A stretch of DNA of 64,000 nucleotides from Lyngbya aestuarii BL J (GCF_000478195.2 NZ_AUZM01000016.1:1-64000); one strand, 5' to 3'; positions 50,700-60,564 are shown, numbered from the stretch's first letter. Program-made: numbers and translations. The notes: generated by a model not told the origin, from the sequence alone.

Positions 50700-51617
50700 T
50701 TAAGCTCGCAGGGCTAACTTAGTGATGGGTTGAGTTTCTTCGATCAGATATTCGAGGAACGTCTGAGCAACCACAGAGAGATGTTTACCACCGAGATAAA
50801 CAACATACCAGCGCCGCTGAATGGGAAAATGTTGGATATCTAAAATCGTTAATTCTTTGGATAGACTCTCCAAAACTAGCGTGTGTTTAGAGAGGACAGA
50901 AATTCCTAAGCCGCCTGCGATCGCGTGTTTAATGGCTTCATTACTACCAAGTTCTAGGCGAACCTTAACCTTAACCTTGTGTTTTTCAAGCAACTGTTGA
51001 ACCGCTTGTCGAGTTCCAGAACCCGGTTCTCGCATGATGAATGCTTCACCCCGAAGTTGTTTGATCGAGACATTTTTCTGTTTGGCGAGGGGATGATCGT
51101 GTCGGGCGACAACAACTAAAGGATTATCCAAAAAAGGTTCTGTACAAAGATCGAGATCTTCTGGAGGTTGACTCAATATATAAAGATCATCTTGATTATC
51201 CTGTATTCGTCGAGTTATTTCTTGGTGGTTGTTCACCTGAAGTGAAATGTCAATACCGGGATACTTTTGACAAAACGAACCCAGGAGTCGAGGAACAAAA
51301 TATTTAGCCGTTGTCACCACTGCCAGGCGAAGTTGTCCTTGCTTCATGCCTTTCAAGTCTGCCACTTTCATCTCAAAGTTATCTAGTTGTTTAAAAATGT
51401 CGTGACAGGTTGCAGATAACTCCCGGCCTGCTTGTGTGAGATAAAGTTGCTTACCAATTTGCTCAAATAACGGTAAACCAACAGCTTGAGCGAGTTGCTT
51501 GACTTGGCTAGAAACTGTGGGCTGAGTAATATATAACTCTTCGGCCGCTTTGGTAAAACTACCGTGACGAGCCACAGTTTCAAAGACTCGTAACTGATGT
51601 AGGGTTGCCTGGATCAA
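50700..51617 (-). CDS. LysR-type regulator (CmpR/RbcR-like), divergent from bicA
   Basis: TTG 51617 is preceded by AAGGAGGAG at good spacing, giving 305 residues; an ATG at 51653 would add 12. The N-terminus (IQATLHQLRVFETVARHGSF, TKAAEELYITQPTVSSQVKQL) is the winged helix of the CbbR/CmpR group controlling carbon assimilation. The effector domain covers about residues 90-300. Divergent orientation to a BicA-type bicarbonate transporter suggests it controls that gene in response to carbon supply; the effector (for example ribulose bisphosphate or 2-phosphoglycolate) cannot be told. Confidence 0.9.
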   Translation of the reverse strand: MIQATLHQLRVFETVARHGSFTKAAEELYITQPTVSSQVKQLAQAVGLPLFEQIGKQLYLTQAGRELSATCHDIFKQLDNFEMKVADLKGMKQGQLRLAVVTTAKYFVPRLLGSFCQKYPGIDISLQVNNHQEITRRIQDNQDDLYILSQPPEDLDLCTEPFLDNPLVVVARHDHPLAKQKNVSIKQLRGEAFIMREPGSGTRQAVQQLLEKHKVKVKVRLELGSNEAIKHAIAGGLGISVLSKHTLVLESLSKELTILDIQHFPIQRRWYVVYLGGKHLSVVAQTFLEYLIEETQPITKLALRA

Positions 51618-51699
51618 GAACTCCTCCTTTTTATAGGTATGGCTTGGAATCACTATAGGTAAATGAAATTTGAAAAAGGTTGCACTCTATTAAGACTTT

Positions 51700-51762
51700 T
51701 ATGGTATGCTCACCATAGACTTTAGTCAATCAATTTTAGTATTCCGATAGACCTATGTCTAT
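51700..51762. promoter_or_regulatory. Operator cluster between the LysR gene and bicA
   Basis: TATGGT-N6-ACCATA (51700-51717), ATAGACTTTAGTCAAT (51715-51730) and ATAGAC-CTAT-GTCTAT (51747-51762) lie between the divergent genes. The two ATAGAC boxes are 32 bp apart, as upstream of the cytochrome b561-like gene. They are candidate LysR-regulator sites; the ATAGAC-N4-GTCTAT palindrome is the strongest. Confidence 0.5.
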
Positions 51763-51791
51763 TTTAGCATTCACTCAGATTTCACTAACCC

Positions 51792-53549
51792 ATGCAATTT
51801 ACCAGGATTACAAACGAAATTAATTTCAGGTATCTAAAAGGTGACATATTTGGAGGAGTAACCGCCGCAGTTATCGCCCTACCGATGGCGCTCGCTTTCG
51901 GGGTCGCTTCTGGTGCGCCAGACGGAGCCGCAGTTGGCCTTTGGGGCGCTGTTTTGGTGGGTTTCTTTGCCGCCTTATTTGGAGGTACGCCGACTCTAAT
52001 TTCCGAACCAACAGGCCCGATGACCGTTGTGTTCACGGCCGTCATTGCCAAACTCACCGCCGATAACCCCGAAACGGGGATGGCAATGGCTTTTACCGTT
52101 GTCATGTTGGCTGGAGTATTTCAGCTGGCGTTTGGGGCATTGAGACTGGGTAAATATATTACCCTGATGCCCTACACGGTAATTTCCGGGTTCATGTCCG
52201 GTATCGGTATTATCCTGATCATTCTTCAGATAGGGCCGATGCTCGGACAAGCCGGTCCGAAAGGTGGAGTGGTCGGAACCCTACAAAATATTCCCAGCTT
52301 GATAGCTAATATCAATCCGTTAGAAACCCTGTTGGGTGTGATTGCGATTGCCATTATCTTCTTCACTCCTGCTAAATTAAAGAAGATTGTTCCGCCTCAA
52401 TTAAGTGCTTTAGTGATCGGAACACTGATTTCTCTATTATTCTTCCCGGAAGTAGATATTCGTCGCATCGGTGAAATTCCGATGGGTTTACCTCAATTAC
52501 ATCTGCCCGTATTCAGCCTCGACCAACTCAACACCATGTTAATTGATGGTTTGGTTCTGGGGATGCTCGGTTGTATTGACTCTCTGCTGACTTCTGTCAT
52601 TGCCGATAGTTTAACTCAATCTCAACACAATTCCGATAAAGAACTTCTCGGTCAAGGACTTGGAAACCTCATCTCTGGAATTTGTGGCGGTTTACCGGGT
52701 GCAGGGGCAACAATGGGAACCGTTGTTAATATCCAAGCTGGGGGTCGCACTGCGGTTTCCGGTTTGACTCGCGCTCTGATTTTATTAGTTATCGTCCTGG
52801 CTGCTGCTCCCTTGACACAAGGTATTCCCCTCGCCGTTCTTGCAGGGATTGCCCTGAAAGTGGGTATCGATATTATCGACTGGAAATTCCTCAAACGCGC
52901 TCACAGACTTTCCTGGAAAGCTGCTGCCATCATGTATGGTGTGGTCTTGCTCACCGTCTTCTACGACTTAATTGTCGCGGTTGGTGTTGGAGTATTCATT
53001 GCCAATATGCTGACGATCAAACGTTTAGCTGATATCCAAGCCGAACAAGTCAAAGCCATTGACACACCCAACGATGAAGTGATGTCTAATGAAGAAGCCA
53101 AACAGTTAATGAAACAAGCCAAAGGTCAGATTCTCTTACTCGACCTCGGCGGCCCAATGAGCTTCGGTGCGGCAAAAGCTATTACTCAACGTCAAGGGAT
53201 TTTAGATAACTATCAAGCGATTATTATTGACTTAAATCACGTTCCTCTGTTGGGTGTAACTGCAACCCTGGCGTTAGAGAAAATGATCGATAGCGCTTAT
53301 AACAAATCCATTGATGTTTACATTGTCGGCGCTGAAAACAGTGAACATCAAATTAGAACCCGTCTACAACGCTTCAATATTTTGGATCGTTTACCCAAAG
53401 AAAATCGAGTAGCAACCCGAGTTGTTGCTCTGCGACGTGCTTTAGCAAGCATTAACGGTGAAATCATTGAACCTGAAAGCTATGACGAAGAAATGAATAG
53501 CTATCCTCCGGTTAATCCTACTGATGCTGCGACATTGCAAAAATCTTGA
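51792..53549 (+). CDS. bicA: SulP-family bicarbonate transporter, BicA type
   Basis: This 585-residue protein begins FRYLKGDIFGGVTAAVIALP and has the BicA-typical GGTPTLISEPTGPMTVVFTA, the SulP signature region VISGFMSGIGIILIILQ, and LLTSVIADSLTQSQHNSDKE. About 12-14 membrane helices end near residue 405, followed by a cytoplasmic STAS domain (about 435-550). BicA is a low-affinity, high-flux, Na+-dependent HCO3- uptake system feeding the CO2-concentrating mechanism. The LysR gene upstream and antiporter genes downstream fit that role. High similarity to the Synechococcus 7002 protein is from memory. Confidence 0.93.
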   Translation: MQFTRITNEINFRYLKGDIFGGVTAAVIALPMALAFGVASGAPDGAAVGLWGAVLVGFFAALFGGTPTLISEPTGPMTVVFTAVIAKLTADNPETGMAMAFTVVMLAGVFQLAFGALRLGKYITLMPYTVISGFMSGIGIILIILQIGPMLGQAGPKGGVVGTLQNIPSLIANINPLETLLGVIAIAIIFFTPAKLKKIVPPQLSALVIGTLISLLFFPEVDIRRIGEIPMGLPQLHLPVFSLDQLNTMLIDGLVLGMLGCIDSLLTSVIADSLTQSQHNSDKELLGQGLGNLISGICGGLPGAGATMGTVVNIQAGGRTAVSGLTRALILLVIVLAAAPLTQGIPLAVLAGIALKVGIDIIDWKFLKRAHRLSWKAAAIMYGVVLLTVFYDLIVAVGVGVFIANMLTIKRLADIQAEQVKAIDTPNDEVMSNEEAKQLMKQAKGQILLLDLGGPMSFGAAKAITQRQGILDNYQAIIIDLNHVPLLGVTATLALEKMIDSAYNKSIDVYIVGAENSEHQIRTRLQRFNILDRLPKENRVATRVVALRRALASINGEIIEPESYDEEMNSYPPVNPTDAATLQKS

Positions 53550-53554
53550 TTGTC

Positions 53555-53606
53555 TAGCCCCGGTTTGTAACTCCGTGATATTCTCCCTCTTATCGGGGCT
53601 ATTTCC
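53555..53606 (+). terminator. Hairpin downstream of bicA
   Basis: TAGCCCCG (53555-53562) pairs with CGGGGCTA (53594-53601), followed by TTTCC. It lies 6 bases after the bicA stop. The loop is long (31 bases) and the T-run short, but the stem is strong. Confidence 0.55.
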
Positions 53607-53895
53607 TAATCTACTTGAGATCGATCTCAACTCTGGGGAAGGTAGAACTCTCTTCAACACTTAAAAAACAATTAATCATCAACTGAGTTTTTAAAGTTTC
53701 TGCTGTTTCTGCCTTCCAAACTTTTTACAATTTTTCTATCTATAATCATCTCCACAACTAAAACGTGAGAAGCTATTTTAAGGGCTGGTTGATCAATATT
53801 TGCTTCTAAGAAATTCAAAATAAAGATCAACTCGCTTTGTTCTGAAAACCAATTTATGATTCAATTGATTTAGATTGCTATTGTCTTGAAAAACT

Positions 53896-55260
53896 ATGTT
53901 ACACGACTTGAACATTCCCCAATCTTTTCCAATTTTTGCAACCGCTACAGAAGCTGAAAAGGCACCGCTGGTATTAACTTCTGTTCTCCTGAGTTTAGTC
54001 ATTGTTTATATTGCCAGTAAATTAGGCGGAGAATTATCAAAACGCTTAGATTTACCCCCAGTTTTAGGTGAACTCATCGGCGGAGTGATTGTCGGAACTT
54101 CGGCATTGAACCTGTTAGTTTTTCCCGAAAGTGGTGCAACCGCTTCTGACTCTTTATTGATGACTTTTTTACAATCCATTAGTGATTTGAGTCCCGAATC
54201 AGTCACCTCAATTTTTGCCAGTCAAAGTGAAGTAGTTTCGGTTCTGGCTGAATTGGGTGTGATTATTCTACTGTTTGAAATTGGTTTAGAATCCGAACTG
54301 AGAGAACTTCAAAGTGTGGGTTATCAAGCGGCAGTTGTGGCAGTTGTGGGAGTAGTAGCACCTTTTGCAGCCGGGACGTTAGGACTAATGTATTTCTTTG
54401 GGGTTTCTGCAATTCCTGCTATTTTTGCCGGGGCTGCATTAACCGCAACTAGCATTGGCATTACCTCAAAAGTTCTCTCGGAAATCGGACATCTCAAATC
54501 AAAAGAAGGTCAAATTATTGTTGGGGCGGCTGTTATTGATGATGTTCTCGGGATTATTGTTTTAGCAGTTGTTGCTAGTTTAGCAAAAACAGGCGAGATA
54601 GACATTCTCAACGTTGTTTATCTGATTATTAGTGCTACAGCTTTTCTGCTCGGTTCCATTTTACTCGGGAAATTCTTTAATAAATCTTTTGTCTCAATTG
54701 CTGACATTTTACAAACCCGAGGACAGTTAGTAATTCCCGCTTTTACCTTTGCTTTCTTGATGGCATTTTTAGCCAACGCAATTCATTTAGAAGCTATTTT
54801 AGGAGCATTTGCAGCCGGATTAGTTCTCGATGAAACCGACAAACGCAAAGAACTCGATAAACAAGTTGTTCCAATTGCGGACATCTTAGTTCCTATTTTC
54901 TTTGTTAGTGTAGGAGCAAAAGCAGATTTAGGCGTATTAAATCCCGCAGTTCCCGCCAATCGTGAAGGACTGATTATTGCCACTTTCTTAATTGTGGTTG
55001 CGATTATCGGTAAAATTATTACAGGTTGGGCTGTAATTGGTCAGCCTCAGATTAACCGCTTGGCAATTGGGGTCGGGATGATTCCTCGGGGTGAAGTCGG
55101 TTTGGTCTTTGCGGGAATTGGTTCAGCCAGTGGTGTACTTGATAAACCCCTAGAAGCCGCTATCATTATCATGGTGATTATAACCACATTTATCGCACCG
55201 CCTTTTCTGCGGTTAGCTTTCAAACAGTCTGCACAGCCAGCCAAATCTAGTGTAGAGTAA
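53896..55260 (+). CDS. Na+/H+ antiporter, CPA2 family (NhaS3-like)
   Basis: This 454-residue protein has about 12 or 13 membrane helices. GAAVIDDVLGIIVLAVVASL carries the paired aspartates (DD) used for ion exchange in CPA2 antiporters, and LGELIGGVIVGTSALNLL is the usual first-helix motif. NhaS3 in Synechocystis is the essential thylakoid Na+/H+ antiporter; the similarity is from memory. Na+ export would supply the gradient for the Na+-dependent BicA next door. It lacks the C-terminal TrkA-type domains of KefB proteins. Confidence 0.88.
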   Translation: MLHDLNIPQSFPIFATATEAEKAPLVLTSVLLSLVIVYIASKLGGELSKRLDLPPVLGELIGGVIVGTSALNLLVFPESGATASDSLLMTFLQSISDLSPESVTSIFASQSEVVSVLAELGVIILLFEIGLESELRELQSVGYQAAVVAVVGVVAPFAAGTLGLMYFFGVSAIPAIFAGAALTATSIGITSKVLSEIGHLKSKEGQIIVGAAVIDDVLGIIVLAVVASLAKTGEIDILNVVYLIISATAFLLGSILLGKFFNKSFVSIADILQTRGQLVIPAFTFAFLMAFLANAIHLEAILGAFAAGLVLDETDKRKELDKQVVPIADILVPIFFVSVGAKADLGVLNPAVPANREGLIIATFLIVVAIIGKIITGWAVIGQPQINRLAIGVGMIPRGEVGLVFAGIGSASGVLDKPLEAAIIIMVIITTFIAPPFLRLAFKQSAQPAKSSVE

Positions 55261-55523
55261 CAAGGGAACCCGTAAATTATTTTTGGTCTTATCTTTCACA
55301 GGAGGCTAGTGGATTATTTAGAATAATTTTCCATCCTACCCATGAATTAAAATTCAGTGATCACCGAACAGTATATCTTGTTAAAGCCTGTTCCTTGATT
55401 GCTGAATTTTAACTGTCTCTATCTGTGATCATCGAGTCTCAATAGACACAATATTGATCAGAGTTTTTTCGCTGATATAAGTTCATTAAATTTGTTTGAT
55501 CTCTATTATTTTGAATAATTAGT

Positions 55524-57632
55524 ATGGAAAATATTATCCAAGGTCTGCCGGATAGTCCAATTGTTACGTTTACAATTCTAATTCTCGTTAGTTTAACCAT
55601 TCCTCCCATTTTTGAGAAGTTAAAACTACCGGGATTAGTCGGATTATTAGTCGCTGGAGTCGTTTTGGGAACCAACGGCTTTCAGCTACTTAATCCGGAT
55701 TCCGAAACGATGAAACTCTTTGCGGATATCGGTAAAATTTATCTGATGTTTGTGGCGGGTTTAGAAATTGATTTAGAAGAATTTAGACGGAAAAAAGATC
55801 GGTCTCTGGGTTTTGGTTTAGCCACCTTTATTCTTCCCCTACTCACGGGAACTGGTGTGGGTTTGCTGTTTGGTTTTGGATTAAATGCTGCAATTTTAAC
55901 GGGTTCGCTTCTGGCTTCCCATACCCTCCTCGGATATCCCATCGTTAACCGTTTAGGAGTTGTAAAAAACGAAGCCGTTACCGTAACTATTGGCGCAACA
56001 ATTTTTACTGATATCGCCGCACTCCTGGTCTTAGCCATTTGTATTTCTATTTATGGCGGAGAATTTTCAGCCGCAACATTAATTATTCAACTCGGTGCTT
56101 TAGCGCTCTATTCTACTATAGTTTTAGTGGGATTAGATTGGGCCGGAAAAGAATATTTTCGCCGCACGGGAGACGAAGAAGGAAACCAATTTTTGTTTAT
56201 TTTGTTGGCGGTTTTTCTGGCATCCGTCGGCGCCCAATTCATCAATATTGACAAAATTGTGGGGGCGTTTCTCACCGGACTCGCCGTTAATGATGTTTTG
56301 GGTCACAGTCCCGTCGAAGAAAAGGTTGAATTTGTCGGCAGTACCCTATTTATTCCCTTTTTCTTTATTCAGATGGGATTACTGATTGATGTTCCCGCTT
56401 TTATTAGTAGTTTAACCACTGAATTACCGTTAACTTTAGCGATTGTCGGTGGACTAATTGGGAGTAAATTTCTGGCGGCTTTTGCAGCGAAGCTTCTCTA
56501 CAACTATAACTGGAATGAAGCCCTAACCATGTGGTCGCTTTCCCTTCCTCAAGTGGCGGCAACTTTAGCAGCAGCTTTAGTCGGAGTTAATGCGGGTCTT
56601 CTCAGCCAAGAAGTCTTTAACAGCGTGATTGTTTTGATGCTTGTCACATCAATTCTTGGCTCAGTTTTAACCGCTCGTTTCGCAAGAGATTTAACCATTC
56701 CCAAAGCAGATTTAGAACCTCAAACCGAAGAATGGACGTTAGGAATAGAACCGCTTGAACCGTCCGAAATACAACAGTCAGACGGTAAATTTACCGTGTG
56801 TAAACTCAAACATCGCTTTACCGTTTTAGTTCCAATTTATAATCCCCTATCCCAACGTTATCTCATCGAAATGGGAGCGTTATTGGCGCGTCACGAGTCG
56901 GGAATAATTGTGCCTGTATCCATTACTCAAGCCCACGTTCACATGGACGAACCCCAGTTAGGTATCGCCCTAGAACAAAGCGATAAGCTATTAGAAAGAG
57001 CCGTAGAAGTTGCCAAAGAATTTAAAGTCGAAGCCAAGCCAAAAGTTAGAATAGACGACGATATTGCCGAAGGAATTAGTCGGACGGCTCGTGAACAAAA
57101 TGCCAATTTAATTGTTATGGGTTGGAGTGATTCCACCACCAGTTTAAGAGCGCGATTATTTGGCAGTTTGGTTGACAATGTATTTTGGTCTTCTCACTGT
57201 CCGGTGGCGATGGTAAAACTATTAGATGAACCGATTAATATTCGTCGGATTTTAGTCCCTGTTAAAAATATTACACCTGAAGCTATTAGAACCCTGCGTT
57301 TTGCTCAAATGTTTGCGGATACCAACCAGGCGAAAATAGCCCTTTTACACGTCTGCGATCGCGGAACACCCCCAGAACAAATTACTAAGTTTGAGTCAGA
57401 AATGGCGGATGTTTTAACTCAAGGTGGCCCCCAAGTTCAGGCGAGAATTAAAACCGTTGCTTATGATGATGTTTCCAAAGTCATTGTCAGAGCCGCCCAA
57501 TCTTTTGATTTGGTTGTTTTGCGTTCAATGCGGCGTCGAACTGCGGGAGGTTTAGGGGTAAGTAATGTAACATCTGAAGTGATCAAACAACTCACCTGTT
57601 CTATTGTTTTGTTTGGAGAACCCCACACTTAA
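55524..57632 (+). CDS. Cation:proton antiporter with C-terminal tandem USP domains
   Basis: This 702-residue protein has an antiporter part (about residues 1-390; PGLVGLLVAGVVLGTNGF and GATIFTDIAALLVLAICISI, with a TD pair in place of DD) and two universal-stress-protein domains (about 425-565 and 570-700; NLIVMGWSDSTTSLRARLFG, then HCPVAMVKL). USP domains bind ATP or other nucleotides and may regulate transport. It follows the NhaS3-like gene by 263 bases and probably handles another monovalent cation. The replacement of the first aspartate sets it apart from the neighbour. Confidence 0.88.
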   Translation: MENIIQGLPDSPIVTFTILILVSLTIPPIFEKLKLPGLVGLLVAGVVLGTNGFQLLNPDSETMKLFADIGKIYLMFVAGLEIDLEEFRRKKDRSLGFGLATFILPLLTGTGVGLLFGFGLNAAILTGSLLASHTLLGYPIVNRLGVVKNEAVTVTIGATIFTDIAALLVLAICISIYGGEFSAATLIIQLGALALYSTIVLVGLDWAGKEYFRRTGDEEGNQFLFILLAVFLASVGAQFINIDKIVGAFLTGLAVNDVLGHSPVEEKVEFVGSTLFIPFFFIQMGLLIDVPAFISSLTTELPLTLAIVGGLIGSKFLAAFAAKLLYNYNWNEALTMWSLSLPQVAATLAAALVGVNAGLLSQEVFNSVIVLMLVTSILGSVLTARFARDLTIPKADLEPQTEEWTLGIEPLEPSEIQQSDGKFTVCKLKHRFTVLVPIYNPLSQRYLIEMGALLARHESGIIVPVSITQAHVHMDEPQLGIALEQSDKLLERAVEVAKEFKVEAKPKVRIDDDIAEGISRTAREQNANLIVMGWSDSTTSLRARLFGSLVDNVFWSSHCPVAMVKLLDEPINIRRILVPVKNITPEAIRTLRFAQMFADTNQAKIALLHVCDRGTPPEQITKFESEMADVLTQGGPQVQARIKTVAYDDVSKVIVRAAQSFDLVVLRSMRRRTAGGLGVSNVTSEVIKQLTCSIVLFGEPHT

Positions 57633-57639
57633 AAACATA

Positions 57640-57712
57640 TTAGGAGTAGGGTGCATCAGATAATCAACTAAAAAATTCAACCCAAGTGGTTGCAGTCTAA
57701 TACACCCTACAA
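57640..57712. repeat. GTAGGGTG-type palindromic repeat, left copy
   Basis: TTAGGAGTAGGGTGCATCAG... ends in TCTAATACACCCTAC, so the arms GTAGGGTG and CACCCTAC are inverted. A second copy sharing most of the interior lies at 60607-60682 in the same orientation. The two bracket the toxin-antitoxin and R-M island. Confidence 0.8.
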
Positions 57713-57774
57713 TAACTGAAAATTATAAAGGTTAAAACAATTTAAGCAACCTTTCTTACCCCCAATCTTCGCAA

Positions 57775-58068
57775 CTATTCCTGAAAAAAGGAAGGAAAAT
57801 TTCGACGACCACTTAAAACCCGCAATATTTCAACCCCATCGTCTAATAAGCGATAAAAAATGATATAACCCTTGAACGATAATCCTCGAAGATCGGGACG
57901 AATTTCTGCATAGCTTTTACCCAAATTGGGAAAATTAACCAATTGTTGACACCTGCGATTAAACTCACGAAAAAATTCCTCGCCTGCCGCAACATTATTG
58001 TTGGCAAAATACTCCGCAATGTCATTGATATCGCGGCTGGCTAAAATATTAATAACATAGCGACTCAT
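57775..58068 (-). CDS. ParE/RelE-family toxin
   Basis: This 97-residue protein (YVINILASRDINDIAEYFAN, then FKGYIIFYRLLDDGVEILRV and LSGRRNFPSFF) matches the RelE/ParE fold: ribosome-dependent mRNA cleavage or gyrase poisoning in relatives. It follows the antitoxin gene by 9 bases in the same direction, the usual order. Which target applies is unknown. Confidence 0.9.
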   Translation of the reverse strand: MSRYVINILASRDINDIAEYFANNNVAAGEEFFREFNRRCQQLVNFPNLGKSYAEIRPDLRGLSFKGYIIFYRLLDDGVEILRVLSGRRNFPSFFQE

Positions 58069-58077
58069 AGTTATATC

Positions 58078-58332
58078 CTAATTGGCTGGATTAAACCGTT
58101 CTAAAATTTCATTGATAAAAGTTTCTCCATCAAGGGGTGGGGTTTCCTCAGAAGCGGATATCGCAGCATCAATTTTCGTTCCCACGTCTTCGATCCATTC
58201 AGCCTCAGCCTGTTCCCAAACCTCCAGCAGTCGCAACGCCTTTGAAACAACTTCTTCAGAGGTTTGATATTTCCCCGATTTCAGCTTGCTTTGAATAAAT
58301 TGTTCTTGGTCAGAGGTGAGATTGATACTCAT
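58078..58332 (-). CDS. ParD-family antitoxin (ribbon-helix-helix)
   Basis: This 84-residue protein begins MSINLTSDQEQFIQSKLKSG and has YQTSEEVVSKALRLLEVWEQ, the usual ParD/CopG DNA-binding N-terminus, followed by an acidic C-terminal toxin-binding tail. It probably represses its own operon and neutralises the toxin encoded next. Confidence 0.88.
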   Translation of the reverse strand: MSINLTSDQEQFIQSKLKSGKYQTSEEVVSKALRLLEVWEQAEAEWIEDVGTKIDAAISASEETPPLDGETFINEILERFNPAN

Positions 58333-58409
58333 GGTATGATTAAAATAGGGTTCATCCTAATCATAGCTCATCTAGTTTATCATCAGTTTTGAGAGTTCAA
58401 TTGATTGTC

Positions 58410-58468
58410 GGGTGGGTGAGATCAAAGATGTGTTAATTCTCATGTAAATTCTCGACTTTCACCCACCC
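58410..58468. repeat. 10-bp inverted repeat (GGGTGGGTGA) before R-M system II
   Basis: GGGTGGGTGA (58410-58419) is perfectly complementary to TCACCCACCC (58459-58468), 39 bases apart. It belongs to the GTAGGGTGGG-type palindromes frequent in cyanobacteria and lies between the toxin-antitoxin pair and the methyltransferase gene. Confidence 0.65.
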
Positions 58469-58544
58469 TACCGGATACACGCCGAACAGTGTAAAATATG
58501 TAAAGTTAATGGTAGTTCCGCACAGCTTTTGTCAATAAATACTA

Positions 58545-59432
58545 ATGTTTGAACGATATGCAGATGATCAACATACTCTATTTCATGGGGACGCCCTTCA
58601 GATTTTGTCTGATGAGATTTCTTCTAATTCAGTAGATCTGATTTTTCTCGATCCTCCTTACAACATTGGAAAGCGTTTTTCAAATTTCTACGACAAATGG
58701 GAATCCGAAGAAAAGTATGCAAATTGGGCTTACAAAATGCTAGATCAATGCCTTCGGGTATTGAAGCCGAACGGCACATTATATGTTATGACAAGCACTC
58801 AAGCAATGCCCTACTTTGACCTTTATTTAAGGCAAAAAACGGTAATTTTGAGCCGCATTGTTTGGCATTATGATAGTTCTGGAGTTCAAGCCAAAAAATA
58901 CTTCGGATCGATGTATGAACCCATACTTCACTGTGTTAAAGACAAGAATAATTATATTTTTAATTCAGATGATATTAAAATAGAAGCCAAAACAGGCGCC
59001 CAACGAAAATTGATTGATTACAGAAAATCCGTTCCCTGCCAATACAATACAGAAAAAGTACCCGGTAATGTCTGGTATTTCCCCCGTGTTCGCTATCGAA
59101 TGGAAGAATATGAAAATCATCCTTCACAAAAACCCGAAGCATTGCTAGAAAGGATTATTCTTGCCAGTAGCAATCAAAATAGCTTGGTACTCGATCCCTT
59201 TGCAGGAACTTTTACATCTGCTGCGGTAGCCAAACGCTTGGGGCGGATTTCTACCAGCATAGAATCCCAAGAAGAATACCTAAAAATTGGTCTGAGACGG
59301 GTTCTAGGATGGAAAGAATACAAAGGAGAAAAGTTATTACCTCCCTCTAAAAATCATACCCCAAAAAATAAAAAGAGCCAAGAAAAAAACTTTATACAAA
59401 AGAGCCTTTTCGATGCCGATAGTACAGCATGA
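58545..59432 (+). CDS. DNA N-methyltransferase of R-M system II (beta class)
   Basis: In this 295-residue protein LIFLDPPYNIGKRFSNFYD (motif IV, DPPY) precedes LVLDPFAGTFTSAAVAKRLG (motif I), the order of beta-class adenine-N6 or cytosine-N4 methyltransferases. NHPSQKPEALLERIILASS (motif X) is in place. The stop overlaps the endonuclease start by 20 bases. Near the C-terminus IQKSLFD resembles a sliding-clamp-binding peptide. There is no controller gene; the toxin-antitoxin pair lies just upstream. The base modified is unknown. Confidence 0.92.
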   Translation: MFERYADDQHTLFHGDALQILSDEISSNSVDLIFLDPPYNIGKRFSNFYDKWESEEKYANWAYKMLDQCLRVLKPNGTLYVMTSTQAMPYFDLYLRQKTVILSRIVWHYDSSGVQAKKYFGSMYEPILHCVKDKNNYIFNSDDIKIEAKTGAQRKLIDYRKSVPCQYNTEKVPGNVWYFPRVRYRMEEYENHPSQKPEALLERIILASSNQNSLVLDPFAGTFTSAAVAKRLGRISTSIESQEEYLKIGLRRVLGWKEYKGEKLLPPSKNHTPKNKKSQEKNFIQKSLFDADSTA

Positions 59433-60564
59433 ATTTACCAAACGGATTCTTGAAATTTTAAATTATTACTTTCCAAACCGGGGAGATATAGTTTTAAACT
59501 CTAGTGAGTTATTGCAATATCTCAATATTAAAACCAAAGCTGCAAATCGAGGATCTAAATCACGAGCAGGATTCGCAAATCATTACGCTATCTATGTTTT
59601 AGTTGAAGACTATCTTAATAATGAGTTTCACATTAAGGGTGGATATGATGAGTATGAAGGCGCTCAGTTTATCCAACTTTTTCGCAGACAAAGAGAACTT
59701 CCGTTTGGCAACAAGCTACAAAATCATGCACTAAATCATCGACTCAATCAAGAATTTAAAAAATATTTCCCTACCTTATCTTATGTACCTATAATTAGAG
59801 ATGCCAAAACGAATCGATATTGGATTAACGAAAATCTGATCAAAATATATATTGACGGCAATCAAATCAATATTGCTGAGGCGATTATAGACATTATTAA
59901 TGCTTATGTTACCGCACGCAGACAAGCATTTAACGAGTTTATGATCTATTGTCAACAAATGATAGATATTCAACAACAAGATCCTTTACGAGCAATTGAA
60001 TTTATTCGGAGTTTGTTAAGACCAAATATAGATGCAAGAGTTTTTGAAATAGTCAGCTATGCAATTTTAAAAGAGTATTACGGAGATCAAAAAATATATT
60101 GGGGATGGTCTCTTGATGAACTCAATGCTGAATATTTGATTTTGTATAAAACGGGTCGTACCAACGCAAATGATGGGGGTATAGATTTTGTTATGAAACC
60201 TCTCGGTCGATTCTTCCAAGTCACAGAAACAATTGACGCTGGAAAATATTTCTTAGATATTGATAAGGTGCAGAGATATCCGATTACTTTTGTTGTTAAA
60301 ACTGACCAGAGAACAGAAGAAATTTTAGTTAAAGTTGAAGAACAAGCTAGAGCAAGATATAATATTAAAGCGATTGTCAGCAGATATTTAGAATGTATAG
60401 AAGAAGTAATAAATATCCCCGAATTAATAGAACGTTTTAACTCGGTTTTAGAACGGGGTCAAGGGGGAGCAGTTATTCAAGAAATCGTTTTACAGAGTCG
60501 TATTGAGTTTAATGTAGAGTCGGAAACCCAGGATATTCTCATTTATGATGATACAGTACAGTAG
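59413..60564 (+). CDS. Putative type II restriction endonuclease of R-M system II
   Basis: This 383-residue protein is translationally coupled to the methyltransferase. In its C-terminal half, TGRTNANDGGIDFVMKPLGR followed by FFQVTETID resembles the D...(Q/E)xT/E PD-(D/E)xK-like core of some restriction enzymes; the first 150 residues look like a recognition domain. No other function fits the context. Its final codons lie inside a GTAGG...CCTAC palindromic repeat (60561-60595), so the natural end may have been altered. Target sequence unknown. Confidence 0.75.
   Translation: MPIVQHEFTKRILEILNYYFPNRGDIVLNSSELLQYLNIKTKAANRGSKSRAGFANHYAIYVLVEDYLNNEFHIKGGYDEYEGAQFIQLFRRQRELPFGNKLQNHALNHRLNQEFKKYFPTLSYVPIIRDAKTNRYWINENLIKIYIDGNQINIAEAIIDIINAYVTARRQAFNEFMIYCQQMIDIQQQDPLRAIEFIRSLLRPNIDARVFEIVSYAILKEYYGDQKIYWGWSLDELNAEYLILYKTGRTNANDGGIDFVMKPLGRFFQVTETIDAGKYFLDIDKVQRYPITFVVKTDQRTEEILVKVEEQARARYNIKAIVSRYLECIEEVINIPELIERFNSVLERGQGGAVIQEIVLQSRIEFNVESETQDILIYDDTVQ

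Noticed and set aside
58545-60564. Naming the R-M II specificity after a known enzyme
   Set aside because: Sequence motifs give the class only; no reliable match to a characterised enzyme could be made from memory.
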